Source: Emergomyces orientalis
Lineage: Eukaryota; Ascomycota; Eurotiomycetes; Onygenales; Ajellomycetaceae
Assembly (NCBI GenBank): GCA_002110485.1
Contig: MOWL01000001.1
Span: forward strand, 1,860,001 to 1,924,000
Length of the DNA: 64,000 bases
Reading direction: 5' to 3'
Shown: in pieces, positions 24,053 to 34,134 of the stretch
How positions within the stretch are numbered: position 1 is the first letter of the stretch
Layout of the letters: every line of letters begins with the position of its first letter
The notes under the pieces: model-generated
Databases searched by the model: none
The model's input: the letters and a program-made list of their open reading frames with translations, nothing else
Told to the model about the DNA's origin: nothing
Made by a program: the position numbers and the translations under genes

Positions 24053-26529
24053 GAGCGCGGTGGGTGTATTTTGGTCGCATTCTATTTCCTCACTCACCAC
24101 CACCACCACCCACCAAACAAAAAAAAGGACCACCCTTTCTCCCTTCCTGGCGTGTTTTTTTATTTTTTTTTTATAATCCGAGGTGCTAAAAGAGCATAGC
24201 AAAACAAAACAAACAAACAAACAAGCTGGTTGATTTTTTTCTTTTTTCTTCCTTTTTCCCCCTTCTCCTTTTTTCTATTTTGCTCTGCGCTCCTCATTTT
24301 TTTTGATATGTTTCTCTTTTGCTCCTTTCCTTCTCTCTTCTTTTTAAATTATATTTACACATGCAATTAAAGTCTTCTATTTCCTTTCTTTTCTTTTTTC
24401 TTCTCCCTTTCTTTCTCCTCTTTCTCGTGTGTCTGTACTGTATTCTCACTCGTACGGAAATGCGCAAAACAAAAACAAAAAAACTTATTTACAAAAATTT
24501 GAGAATTGTCTGAGCCCCTTTTTTTTAATAATATTATTTTATGTCTTTGCTTTGGATTTGGGTCGTCTGGTTGATATTGGGAGAGAAGGGTTAAGGGGGC
24601 CGTGTTTGTAGAATCTCTTTTTATTATGGGGACAGGACGACAGGTGGCATGGGGCAGCGCAAGGCAAGGCAGGCCAGTGAGTGGGCTTCTCAATCGGGTT
24701 GAAGGTATTGCAAGGAATAATAGCCATCACGAAATGAAAGGGAGATGATAGACACAGCGTCGTTGAAAGTTCATTGACATTTTTTAATACTGTTTTGGGG
24801 GTTGTTGTTATTTTTCAGAAGCAGCGCGGGGAGGAATAATAAATAATTATATAAATCTGAGCTTTATTTTTATGAAGTTTACTTGCTACTGTGGTTTATT
24901 ATTTATCTTTCTGGCTTTTCTCTTCTTCTTTTTCTTCTTCTTCTTCTACTACTACCACATACTCAGGGAAGTGAAATTAGCTTCCAGTTGATACTACTTT
25001 TTTACTTTAGCTTTTATGGATTTGGAGCCGTTTTTATTATTATTTCAGGGTTAAAGTAAAATAAATTCAGCTGCTTTCTCGATACTTACATTATTTATCA
25101 TTCAAACCCCTCACGCCATCTTCATGGAATATATACATATGTAAAGGTGTTCTACAGTTGTGTTTCATTGAAACGCAAACTTGAAATTCACACACATACA
25201 GATAAAGGCCCATAATTTTATACTGATTTTTCATCCACGGGGTATACACATGTTAAAAGAAAAACCGATTTGTAGAAACCGTTTGAAACTCTCAAGGCGA
25301 ATAAATACCATGTATAAGTAAGTGGGTGGTTCCCCTGGTTCCTGCTATATCATACGTTCTATCATTCCGTGGAGCCGGCCGGGGTTGGGAGGTTGGGAGG
25401 TTGGGGTGGGGAGTATCTATTGATGAGACGCTTCCTCTGTAATGGCAAAGGACAGGAAGAAAGATAAGAGAAGTTAGCAACCTAGAAAGAAAAAGAAAAA
25501 GAACAATCAGTCAGTCACTTGTAGACGAAAAATTAAATTTGTCGGATTATCATGTCTTTTAACATCTCGATTTTAATTTATTCCGGTATAGAAATCAGCA
25601 AGTTTTCGGGTGAGAACTGCAAAAAAATCAAATCAAAATCAAAACGGACGGGTAAAAAGTGAAGTAGTTTTCTTTTTTCTTCTCTTTTTCTTCACAGGCT
25701 TGGAAATTGGGACGGTTAACGTTATTTGGTGTTCAAGTGATGGCTAAAAGCTAGGGAGAAGAATCGTAGGCTATGATAAAAAAAAAAAAGAACTAGAAAA
25801 TGAAACCCGAAGCAAAGCAGCGCAAGGGGGCGGAGGGAAAGGAAGAAGTGGTGGAAAGAGGCGGCGCTGATATAGCAACAAGAGAGAGAAAGATGGACAA
25901 AAGACAACAAAACCCAAAAAGCATCGGAAAATTTGTAATTCAAACAGGAGTGAAAGTCCCACAGCCTTCTTGACCGACAACGCGATGGATGGGTTGAACT
26001 CTTGGCTAAGAGAAAGTTTTAAAACGTAGGGCGGTATATGGTGAGGAGGAAAATGTAGGCTAATACGAACAAGACATAACCATCAAAGCTGGGGGAATAA
26101 TGGAAGGCTTGTCGTGAGGCTTTGCGAAAAGGACTGTACTGCACTGTACTCTATATCATGTAGAGAGATTTCTGGTTTCTGTACTTGGACGGCCTAACAA
26201 CAAACGGCAAAATGTATGGGTGAGAGCGGGAATGAACAACTATTCTGTGGATTGATGATTTGATTGATTGTTTGATTGATCGATCTGGGGGGATCCATTC
26301 CCCGAAATTTACCTTTCCCAATATTAGACAGATTAGGGGGAAGGGGGAGGGGGGAGGAGGGGGAAATGGGTCTTCTCATCTTTTTCACATAGAACGTCTA
26401 AAAAGGGGGTTTAACTGGCTTGGAGGGGACAAAAAAAGAGGGGACAAAATTTGCAACTTGACAGACACAGAATGAACAGGTAAAAGACATGACGATATGA
26501 TTATAATTGACGCGCGCAGGCTTTTGATT

Positions 26530-27808
26530 TCAGACATATTGAGACATCCATCTGATGCCTTCGCCATAACCTGCGGAAAAGAACTGAGTTTAGCTAGAGG
26601 AATAACATGATTTTGGGGGGGCAATGCTCTTAGTTTTTCTTTCAACGTACCTTGTCGCATAACCACACTGCACATGAACAATTCAATAGGCCGGATACCC
26701 TCCAAAGGCACCTTTCCCTTGCCGGTGGTCTGGTAGAGGCCCATTTGGTGCCGGAGCTCATCCTCAGGCACAGCGTCTGGGTGGTCGATCTTGTTGCCGA
26801 GGACGAGGAAGGGGACCTTGGCAAGCTCCTCCATAGCCAGTAGGGCGTCCAGTTCGGCTTTGGCTTCAGGGAAACGGTCTGGATCTTTGGCGTCGATGAG
26901 GAAGACGATGCCACTTACTTCAGGAAAGTAATCTTTCCAGAGACGGCGGGCTGTGGAGAACATGTTAGTGAGTGGAAGTGGGGGAGAGAGCTGCGTTGAG
27001 CTAAAAGGGATGTATGTATGTATGTATGTATGTATGTATGAGGGATGAATAGGAGAGAAAGGGGACCGGGTAACTCACCTTGCATATGACCACCTAGATC
27101 AAATGTTGTAAATCTGTTGTTACCAATGGCTAGTTCTTCGGATGTGGGATGTGCGGTAGGTTGAAGAATGGCCACTCGATCATTCTGTGAAAGTACATGT
27201 TAGCAAATGCAAATTACTCACCAAAACGGCATGAAAAACAGCAGAACTAGCAATAAATTACAGATAACGTATATTTACAACAGTCAGCTAAACCTGACCC
27301 CCCGCCTTGGATAGCCGCAGAAACAGCCATGTCCCCACGAATAACCAAAAACGAAGTCTGCCAACCTAGCCAACCAAGTGTGCCCAGCCTATACCACCAA
27401 CAAAAACCAAATATATATATATGCAGCTCGGCTCACCTTCAACATATGCAGCAGCGTAGTCTTTCCTGCATTATCCAGACCGAGGAAGAGGAGTTTGGCA
27501 TGCTTGTTCAGCAGCCCGAGGGAGGCAAGGATATCGTAGACTATATTTCAACCATATCCATATCAGTATTCAACAGTCCTTCACATGTCCATACGGAGAA
27601 ACGGGTTCTGTCCAATGTGCACGGCCCACCAACCCGTCCTGCGTTTTGTGCTTCTGCTTTTGCTCAAAAACAAGAACAGATGAAGCTGCAGCAGGTGGCC
27701 GTTGGAGGTCTGGTTGAGAAGAGAGAAACGGCCATAGCCGGCCATTGTTTTTAAGAGGGTGGGGGGGGAGTGTGATCGGGGTTACATACACCAGTTGACA
27801 ATCCACAT
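26530..27808 (-). CDS. sar1: Small COPII GTPase Sar1
   Basis: A 189-residue Sar1 GTPase, which recruits Sec23/24 to ER exit sites and starts COPII vesicle budding. There are five exons: 27808-27790, 27540-27437, 27184-27079, 26950-26651 and 26570-26530. Each junction keeps frame and has GT..AG ends. The first exon is only 19 nt. The amphipathic N-terminus reads MWIVNWFYDILASLGLLNK. The P-loop is GLDNAGKTTLL, switch I includes QPTAHPTSEEL, switch II is DLGGHMQARRLW with the catalytic His intact, the base-specificity motif is GNKID, and the C-terminus is GEGIRWMSQYV. Total length equals the usual 189-190 residues. Intron 3 contains a TATG microsatellite. The gene is convergent with PP1. Confidence 0.97.
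27010..27040. repeat. TATG tetranucleotide microsatellite in a sar1 intron
   Basis: About seven and a half ATGT units inside the intron 26951-27078 of sar1. Likely length-polymorphic between strains. Confidence 0.85.
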
Positions 27809-29113
27809 CGTGGAGGATTTATGTCCGAGGAAAAGAAATAGCCGGTGATATGTGATGATAGGGCAAGAGAAGAGGGAGATTTAAGGAGGAAATCAAAGAA
27901 GTTATATGAAAAACGCGGAGCGAGGGCCAGTTAGGTTTATAAGTCGTATCGAATCGAATCGAAGACGGACGAGGGTCCCCGGGATTTTGTTTGTATATGG
28001 GGAGCTTTCGCGGAACGGGGTTGAAAGGGGTCCACTGTATTTGGTGGATGATGGGTTGTTTGCCGGAAGATATTGGCTAGTGGTTGCTAGTGGGTATGCG
28101 CGGAATATATGGAGAAACCCTTAATTGTTGTGTCCTGTCTGGTGGGTTCCTGGTATCGATATTGATATTTGCTATTGATTCTTCTTCCATCATCGTCGTC
28201 TCGCTCTTTGATGTTGGACAGTGCAAGAAGTGTCCTTATGCTGACTCGGCATTCACGTGATGTCAAAGGTGTTGGATCTCGCTTGGGGTGCTAATTTGGG
28301 GCTAGTGCGAAATAGACCCTGGATATTGATGGTACAGAACAACCTGTTTCAAATTTGTCTATCTAAAAGAGTGAGCATATTGCGTGTTTCTAAACACTAA
28401 ACACCCTGGATATTCCCATATCTACAGAAGAAGAAAATAATTGCCCAACCAGCGGTTGTTTGTCGTTATTGGGGGCGCCTGGCCCTTTCATTCTTTAGAT
28501 TCCTTTTCTTCTTTGTTTGAAAGAAAGCATCCCTTGATTGAGTGAGTCCACCCTAGCACAAAAAAATCATTAAAAAAAAAAAAACGAAGAAAACGCGCAA
28601 AGACGCAAGCTATGTCATGATCTCGTTATGCAAAATAATAACAGCAGAAAGGGGTGTAATAAGCGATGTAAGATGGCCACGCGAAAATGCACCAGGAATA
28701 AGCCCTTCTCCTTCTCAGTCTAATGGTTCTGGAGTAAACAAAGAAACAAGAAATAAAACAAAACAAAATAGAAGCATTTCCTAGACAGAACAAGGACATG
28801 ATAGGATGGGGGAATCATCATGTTTTGAAGAAATCAAATATTAAAGGAGTTGATCTTCAATGTTCACAAAATCTGTACCGGACATAGAAATATACATATA
28901 CGATATAAGAAAACGAAAAATAATTGTTCAGGAAAAAAAAAGTATATACAGAAGAAAAGTGAAACACACAATGCAACGAAAAGCGAGTTCAATAAGAAAA
29001 ATCTTTAAAATCTTTATCAATCAAAATTATGTTCGTGAAATGGGGCTTTTTAGGTGAAGACAAAAATGAAGGGGGCTCAATGAAACATGATGGTATGGTA
29101 TATAAATAAAAGT
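27809..29113. other. Spacer between sar1 5' end and DUF2457 gene 3' end
   Basis: The right-hand portion is A-rich and presumably the 3' UTR of the DUF2457 gene; the left part is the sar1 promoter. No gene is recognised. Short frames at 27906-28124 and 28860-29057 have no family resemblance. Confidence 0.5.
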
Positions 29114-31375
29114 TTATATCGAAAGCACAAGTTGAGCACCTTGTCCAATGCCAACGCCGTATGCCCTAAAGCGTTCCGCAACTTCGAGTCCAAGTTCTTT
29201 CATGCGTTCGGCCCCTTTACCGGGAAGAGGTTTCCGCTCAAGATGCTCCTTTGCAGCTTTCCGGCAGTGTTGGCGCCAGAATTTTTCTTTCCGCTTCTGG
29301 CGCTTCTTTTCGAGACCCACGACGATATCGATGGGTCCACGAGTGTGTACGTCGCGGCTGCCGGAATCACTTGAACTGGTCGTATTAGGCATTGTTCTTG
29401 ACGATCGACGCCGTTCTAGGCGAGCGAAGAAAGGGTTCGGTGTGCGAGGGAGTGACCTGGTCCGGCGGCGGGGTGGCCTCTGTGCGAGGCCAGTGATATT
29501 CATACCAACAGGGTGGATGGCTGCCGTGGCGAGAGAAGGACGACGTGATCGAGGTGGAGATTTCAATCTCATGGTTGGTGGCGGTGATCGTAGACGTCGG
29601 GGAGAATTCCCAAGGACGCGCCGTGGTGGAGGAGGTGACTGGAGACGTTTTGGAGAGTGGCTTGGAGTGGTTTTATGGCTGCTGGCTTTTTGCCTTCCGC
29701 GAAGACCCTCTGAATCATATGCGTTCAGCTTTGCAGTGATGTCATCATTATCATCGTCATTCTCATCATCATCTCCATCTCCGTCCTCAGGGTCTGTGGT
29801 GGGGAAGCTGGGGTCAATGTCCTGAGGGATGAGAATATGTTTTGCCCGTCGACGCCGCTCCATGCAAGAAATATACGCTGCTTCCAAAGGACGATCTTCG
29901 TCGAACGTTCCGCATACGAAATCGGTACTATCAGGAAGGTCTGGTGTACCTGGTCGATGCTTCTGGAGCTTACTTGGCTGACGGCGTCTTTGGCAAGGCC
30001 TGGGTTGTGGAGGGGGTGGCATTTTTTGCCGGTCGTTCTCGCGCTCCTTTGGAGACTCGGTTGAAGAATATGATGAACTTCGTCGTCTAGAATCCTGGAG
30101 GGCAAAATCGACGTTGTCGACGCTTGTAGCTGCAGTTGCCATCGACGGGGCCCAGAATGCGTATTCCGACTCGTTATCACTTTCGTCGGAGTCCGCAAAA
30201 CCAGCCTCGTTGTCACTCTCGTTGCCAGCATCAGAAACACCATCTTGAAGTGTGGAATCATCTCCGTCCTCGTCCCCATCGGCGTCGTCATCATCGTCGT
30301 CGTCATCTTCATTGTTATCGCCATCATCATCCTCGTCTTCATCATTTTCTGCATCTTCTTCGTCCTGTCGGGCTTCTTCCTCCGCCTCCTCACCAAGTTT
30401 TCTAATAGCAAGCTCTTTCTTCATGCAATCATTCAGCGTCATTTTGACCTTGTAGTCCGTCACCTGATTTACCCAATCATCGTCTTCCAAAGAGCTACCG
30501 AATTCGTGGAAACGAGTCGCATCAGAGAGTTCAAACCCACCAAGACCCGCAACATGAGGAGCACCTGGTGCATTGCTTGGAGGAGCGTCGTGTGGGTCAA
30601 CCTTTTGCTCTGATAACGTTGACGATTCCGAACTAAATTTGCGTACCCCGAGAGGTGAGATGCCATCACGTCGAGGCAGGGAATTTCTGCGATGGTTTGT
30701 TTGTTCAACTCTGCTATCGCTGTTGCCAGTTGGCCGCGAAGGGCAAATGAAAGTAAGCATGGACTTCCGTTTGGGCGGACCGTTTGTATCCTTTACTGGT
30801 TCGCTCGAAGCTCTCTCCTCGTTATCAAACCTTCGCCCACCACATGCAAATGTTATGAAGCGCTTCCGTCCAAGATTGGCTTCAATTTCTGATTCAGGAG
30901 TGTCGGTAGTAGGGGCTACGGGATTTTTGATATGCATACCGCCATGGGCTGCGGTGGGTAAATTGGTAAAACCGGAAGGAATCGGCGGGCTTGGGGAATC
31001 GGACCGTGGTGGAGTTTTGGTTTCCCCGTCGCTGGTCAATTCTGCAGTCGAATGGCCACTGATGTTGCTATAGACAGAAGGCGGGTAATTTCGATTGAAC
31101 CCATTCATGTGTGAAGCCAGGTTTGCAGAATCGATAGGTGAAAGCTCAGGGCTGCTCAGCAGAGCTCGGGTAAGTAACGACTCCTTCCTTGCATCCGCGA
31201 TAGAAGATCTCGCCTTGGCATATGGCTGAGATACAGTGTTCTCTAATTTCGAGTACGGTTTGGACTTGCGATCGTCTGGCGGTTCGTCCGCTTCAGCAGA
31301 AATCTCCTCACCATCACTTGTCGGAGCACTCGGGGTGTTGGATAAACGCAACATCTTGGTCAAGGTATCCATCAT
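29114..31375 (-). CDS. Acidic DUF2457-family protein
   Basis: A single-exon 753-residue protein of a fungal family of unknown function (recognised as DUF2457-like). The start is the double ATG at 31375/31372. The N-terminus (1-320) is Ser/Pro/Arg-rich, with a short block ARKESLLTRALLSSPELSP followed by MNGFNR. A conserved segment near 295-330 reads FHEFGSSLEDDDWVNQVTDY. It is followed by an almost uninterrupted Asp/Glu run at about 332-380 and a second acidic run at about 528-545. Between and after these are Arg/Ser/Pro-rich parts. The C-terminal 90 residues are strongly basic and look ordered (EKKRQKRKEKFWRQHC; LGLEVAERFRAYGVG). Charge-patterned disorder suggests a nuclear protein or histone/ribonucleoprotein binder, but this is inference. 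The long open frames on other strands over the acidic run are shadows. Confidence 0.85.
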   Translation of the reverse strand: MMDTLTKMLRLSNTPSAPTSDGEEISAEADEPPDDRKSKPYSKLENTVSQPYAKARSSIADARKESLLTRALLSSPELSPIDSANLASHMNGFNRNYPPSVYSNISGHSTAELTSDGETKTPPRSDSPSPPIPSGFTNLPTAAHGGMHIKNPVAPTTDTPESEIEANLGRKRFITFACGGRRFDNEERASSEPVKDTNGPPKRKSMLTFICPSRPTGNSDSRVEQTNHRRNSLPRRDGISPLGVRKFSSESSTLSEQKVDPHDAPPSNAPGAPHVAGLGGFELSDATRFHEFGSSLEDDDWVNQVTDYKVKMTLNDCMKKELAIRKLGEEAEEEARQDEEDAENDEDEDDDGDNNEDDDDDDDDADGDEDGDDSTLQDGVSDAGNESDNEAGFADSDESDNESEYAFWAPSMATAATSVDNVDFALQDSRRRSSSYSSTESPKERENDRQKMPPPPQPRPCQRRRQPSKLQKHRPGTPDLPDSTDFVCGTFDEDRPLEAAYISCMERRRRAKHILIPQDIDPSFPTTDPEDGDGDDDENDDDNDDITAKLNAYDSEGLRGRQKASSHKTTPSHSPKRLQSPPPPRRVLGNSPRRLRSPPPTMRLKSPPRSRRPSLATAAIHPVGMNITGLAQRPPRRRTRSLPRTPNPFFARLERRRSSRTMPNTTSSSDSGSRDVHTRGPIDIVVGLEKKRQKRKEKFWRQHCRKAAKEHLERKPLPGKGAERMKELGLEVAERFRAYGVGIGQGAQLVLSI

Positions 31376-34041
31376 GACTGATTACCAAAGTAGGGTCCTT
31401 CCGATCGGATATTAGGGTGCTGACCAAGTTGTAATTTTGAAGAAACAATAACAAAATCAACGGAGGGACGTATATGGTAGATATGGGCGAGAAAACAGCG
31501 AAATAAATCGAAAAGCCTCCCAAATGCAGTAGGAAAAGTGGCTGGGCGACACGAGATGATTGCCGATTATTTTGTATGTATGATCGATTATGGAGTTAAC
31601 CGGGCAATATCAAGTGCAGTATTCTTTGTTGATCTCTGGGGGGCTTATTGAGGAGCAAGAAAATGCCCGTCAAGAAAGTTATTGTCATAAGAGGTAGACC
31701 GTCATCGTGACTTAAAGGACGCAAGAGAGGCCGTGATTGTGGATGAATGGTAGGCGATGAGAGAGGAGACGAGGCACGAAGCCTAAGGTATATAGATGGC
31801 TGTCGCCGCAGAGACAGCGGAATAATTAATAGAAGGCGGAATATAACTATAGAACTGCCTATTCGGTAGGTGTACCCTGCGGGTGATCGTGGAGGTGGGC
31901 GGTCAGAGGGCGAGGGTGGCAGAAAACGCAAAAGTCGAGGTTATGTCGCCACCACCAGTTTGCGCAGTAGAACAATTTTTCTGGATGTTGTGCTGGGCGA
32001 AACAAAGCGAAGACCAAGTCACAGCAACGGGTGTGATGCGTTTGTAAGACACACAGTATTCAGATGAGCAGACCAAAATGGGTAATTAAATTGGTGTAAA
32101 TGGGAAGGGAAATAGGTGTCGATATCGCTTGAAACAGAAGAGAGAGGAGAGGAGTGAAGAGAGGAGAGGAAGAAAAGACGAGGGCGAGGAGGGCTTCTTG
32201 AAGGGGAAATGGGCAGGAATTGGAAGGGTGACTAAGCCAGCCCTGAGCCCTGAGCCCTGACACTCGGCAATTAGGGAGAAACTTTGTTACTCAGTACAGT
32301 ACAGTACAGACGACAGACTCGCGGTACTTTTTCTTCGCACTATTATTCGCTGTTTGTTCAATAAACAACAATAAATAAACTCGCAATACGTGGGCTTTGT
32401 CAAAATGTGAAATCGTTGCCCTGGACAGCGTTCCACTTCTCAAGTTCCATACCCTGGAATGATGATATGATGATAGAGCAGCCCACTCATCAACAATAGA
32501 ATCGATACTATTTTTCTGTTTTTATTTATTCCTCTTGTTTTTCATTTTCTTACAAGTATGAAGATGGTATTCTGTATCATAACTTACCCCTCAGTTTACG
32601 CATATTGGAGGTTGTCCGTCCACCTGGCCAGCGAAACTAAGCCATATAGCGACAGCGGCAGCGACAAACCAAACTGACCAACAAAAGCAAAATCATTTTC
32701 TCGATTACGACGAATCTCTTCCAATTTTCCCGTCCAATCATCAAAACAAGTTCATTTTATACATCACGGGTCCGTATCCGTCGTAGCCGTTACTGCACGC
32801 AACAAACAGCCCGCGCTGACCATATTGCATTTTGATCAAGTCCCCCCTTCAAAGGCCAGGTAAAGTCGGGCAATGTGAGCCAAACTCGGCCGTAAAGGAA
32901 ACTTATTATTAGTACAGTACACCGCAGCACGCACTGCATGTTGAAAGGCCGACTGAACTTGGCTGGAGATCATTAAATTACCTGGGCAGTTTATCAGGGA
33001 TGATCCGCGTTCATTATTGCTGACGTTGCCCAAAAACAACATACCTGCAGTTGTGCCAATTCCAAAAACACACTTCCTATTTTCCCGTGGTGTGCCACAA
33101 ATCAAGAATTTCGTAAATGATGCTTGCCGGATGTTGTGTTACAGTTCACAACAAGAAACACGCGAATAATAATATAAAAAAACGTGCACCGCAGTTGAAG
33201 ACCCCTGGTTGGTGATGTATGTTAAGCATGGCGTAAAACCGCCTGCATGAGAGTACTACTAACTAGAAAACTTATCGGGAATAACTGCTGAAGCACTACT
33301 TTTGGAAATAGAAGACCTTCTTTTAAAAAATAATGGTGGTTTCTACAGGACAACTCAACCGTGGTGTCTAAACAAGTTTCCAATTTTTATACTTGAGGCG
33401 AAACGCAGCGAAGAGGCCAGGACACACTTCCACTGGCGCATCCATCATTGAAACAACGATCAGTACGAAATAATACTGTTTTAAGCGTAAAAAGCCCGTG
33501 GAAGTGCATAGTGCTCAAGGCGACAAACCATTATCTGGCGCACAAGGCAGGTAAGTTTTATATTTCGAAAAAAAAGCGTGGTGGCGTGCGTGCATTCATC
33601 ATGCAAGCTGTTTTCCCAATATGCAAGCGAAAATATATGGCCTGTAAATGTAAGGCGGGTGGACAGCTCGCATCCGACACATGGGGGCCCGATGCTGGAG
33701 CCAGTCGCTTGATCATTAGAACGCTTCAATTGGATGTCGTTTAAAAAATTAAAATAAAATAAAAAAGCGAGTTCGAAAGCAAAAGCAATAAAATAAACGC
33801 TGAGAATACGGGAGCAACGAAAAGCATACTTATTATTCTTTGATGTCGACCTTGTTTATTTCGCGGAAAACCATGAAGTTTAAATTTTTTTTAAAAAAGA
33901 CCCTCCATTAAAAACATTTCCCGCTTCAAAATATCTCTGTCTACGTAAACTTTTCAACCCCATTACGCCCAACAAAAATAAATGAATTTACTGAAGATGG
34001 CTTATAATGAATCAGTCGTGGAGCCAATTACATCAAGTTCT
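31376..34041. other. Upstream region of the DUF2457 gene and spacer
   Basis: No gene is recognised. It probably holds the DUF2457 promoter, with a purine-rich stretch near 32125-32190 that is pyrimidine-rich on the coding strand. A CAGTA repeat occurs near 32290-32310. AT-rich DNA precedes the tRNA-Asp gene. Confidence 0.5.
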
Positions 34042-34134
34042 TCCTCGATGGTCTAGTGGTGATGATTTCCGCTTGTCATTTGTAAAAATACTTGCTAAGC
34101 GCGGGAGACCAGGGTTCGATTCCCTGTCGGGGAG
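34042..34134 (+). tRNA. tRNA-Asp (anticodon GUC) with a 21-nt intron
   Basis: A 93-nt gene giving a 72-nt tRNA. The acceptor TCCTCGA (34042-34048) pairs with TCGGGGA (34127-34133) with one T-G wobble, and the discriminator is G (34134). The anticodon stem TCCGC (34068-34072) pairs with GCGGG (34101-34105). The loop TTGTCA is followed by an intron at 34079-34099 and closes with C (34100). The anticodon GTC is 34075-34077, so the intron sits one base 3' of the anticodon, the canonical nuclear position cut by the tRNA splicing endonuclease. The T arm CAGGG-TTCGATT-CCCTG holds box B; box A is TGGTCTAGTGGT. Confidence 0.95.

Larger units (their letters stand above)
23285..26529. other. Convergent spacer rich in simple repeats
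   Basis: This lies between the 3' ends of PP1 (+) and sar1 (-). It carries poly-A, CT, GTC, poly-C and GA simple repeats between 23371 and 24060 and further T-rich tracts to about 25000. The many open frames are products of low-complexity sequence; none is recognised. Confidence 0.55.

Noticed and set aside
29148..30613. Long frames on both strands across the DUF2457 gene (for example 29725-30411 minus, 29148-29825 plus)
   Set aside because: They are shadows of the Asp/Glu- and Arg/Ser-rich coding sequence; GAT/GAA/GAC repeats rarely give stops in other frames.
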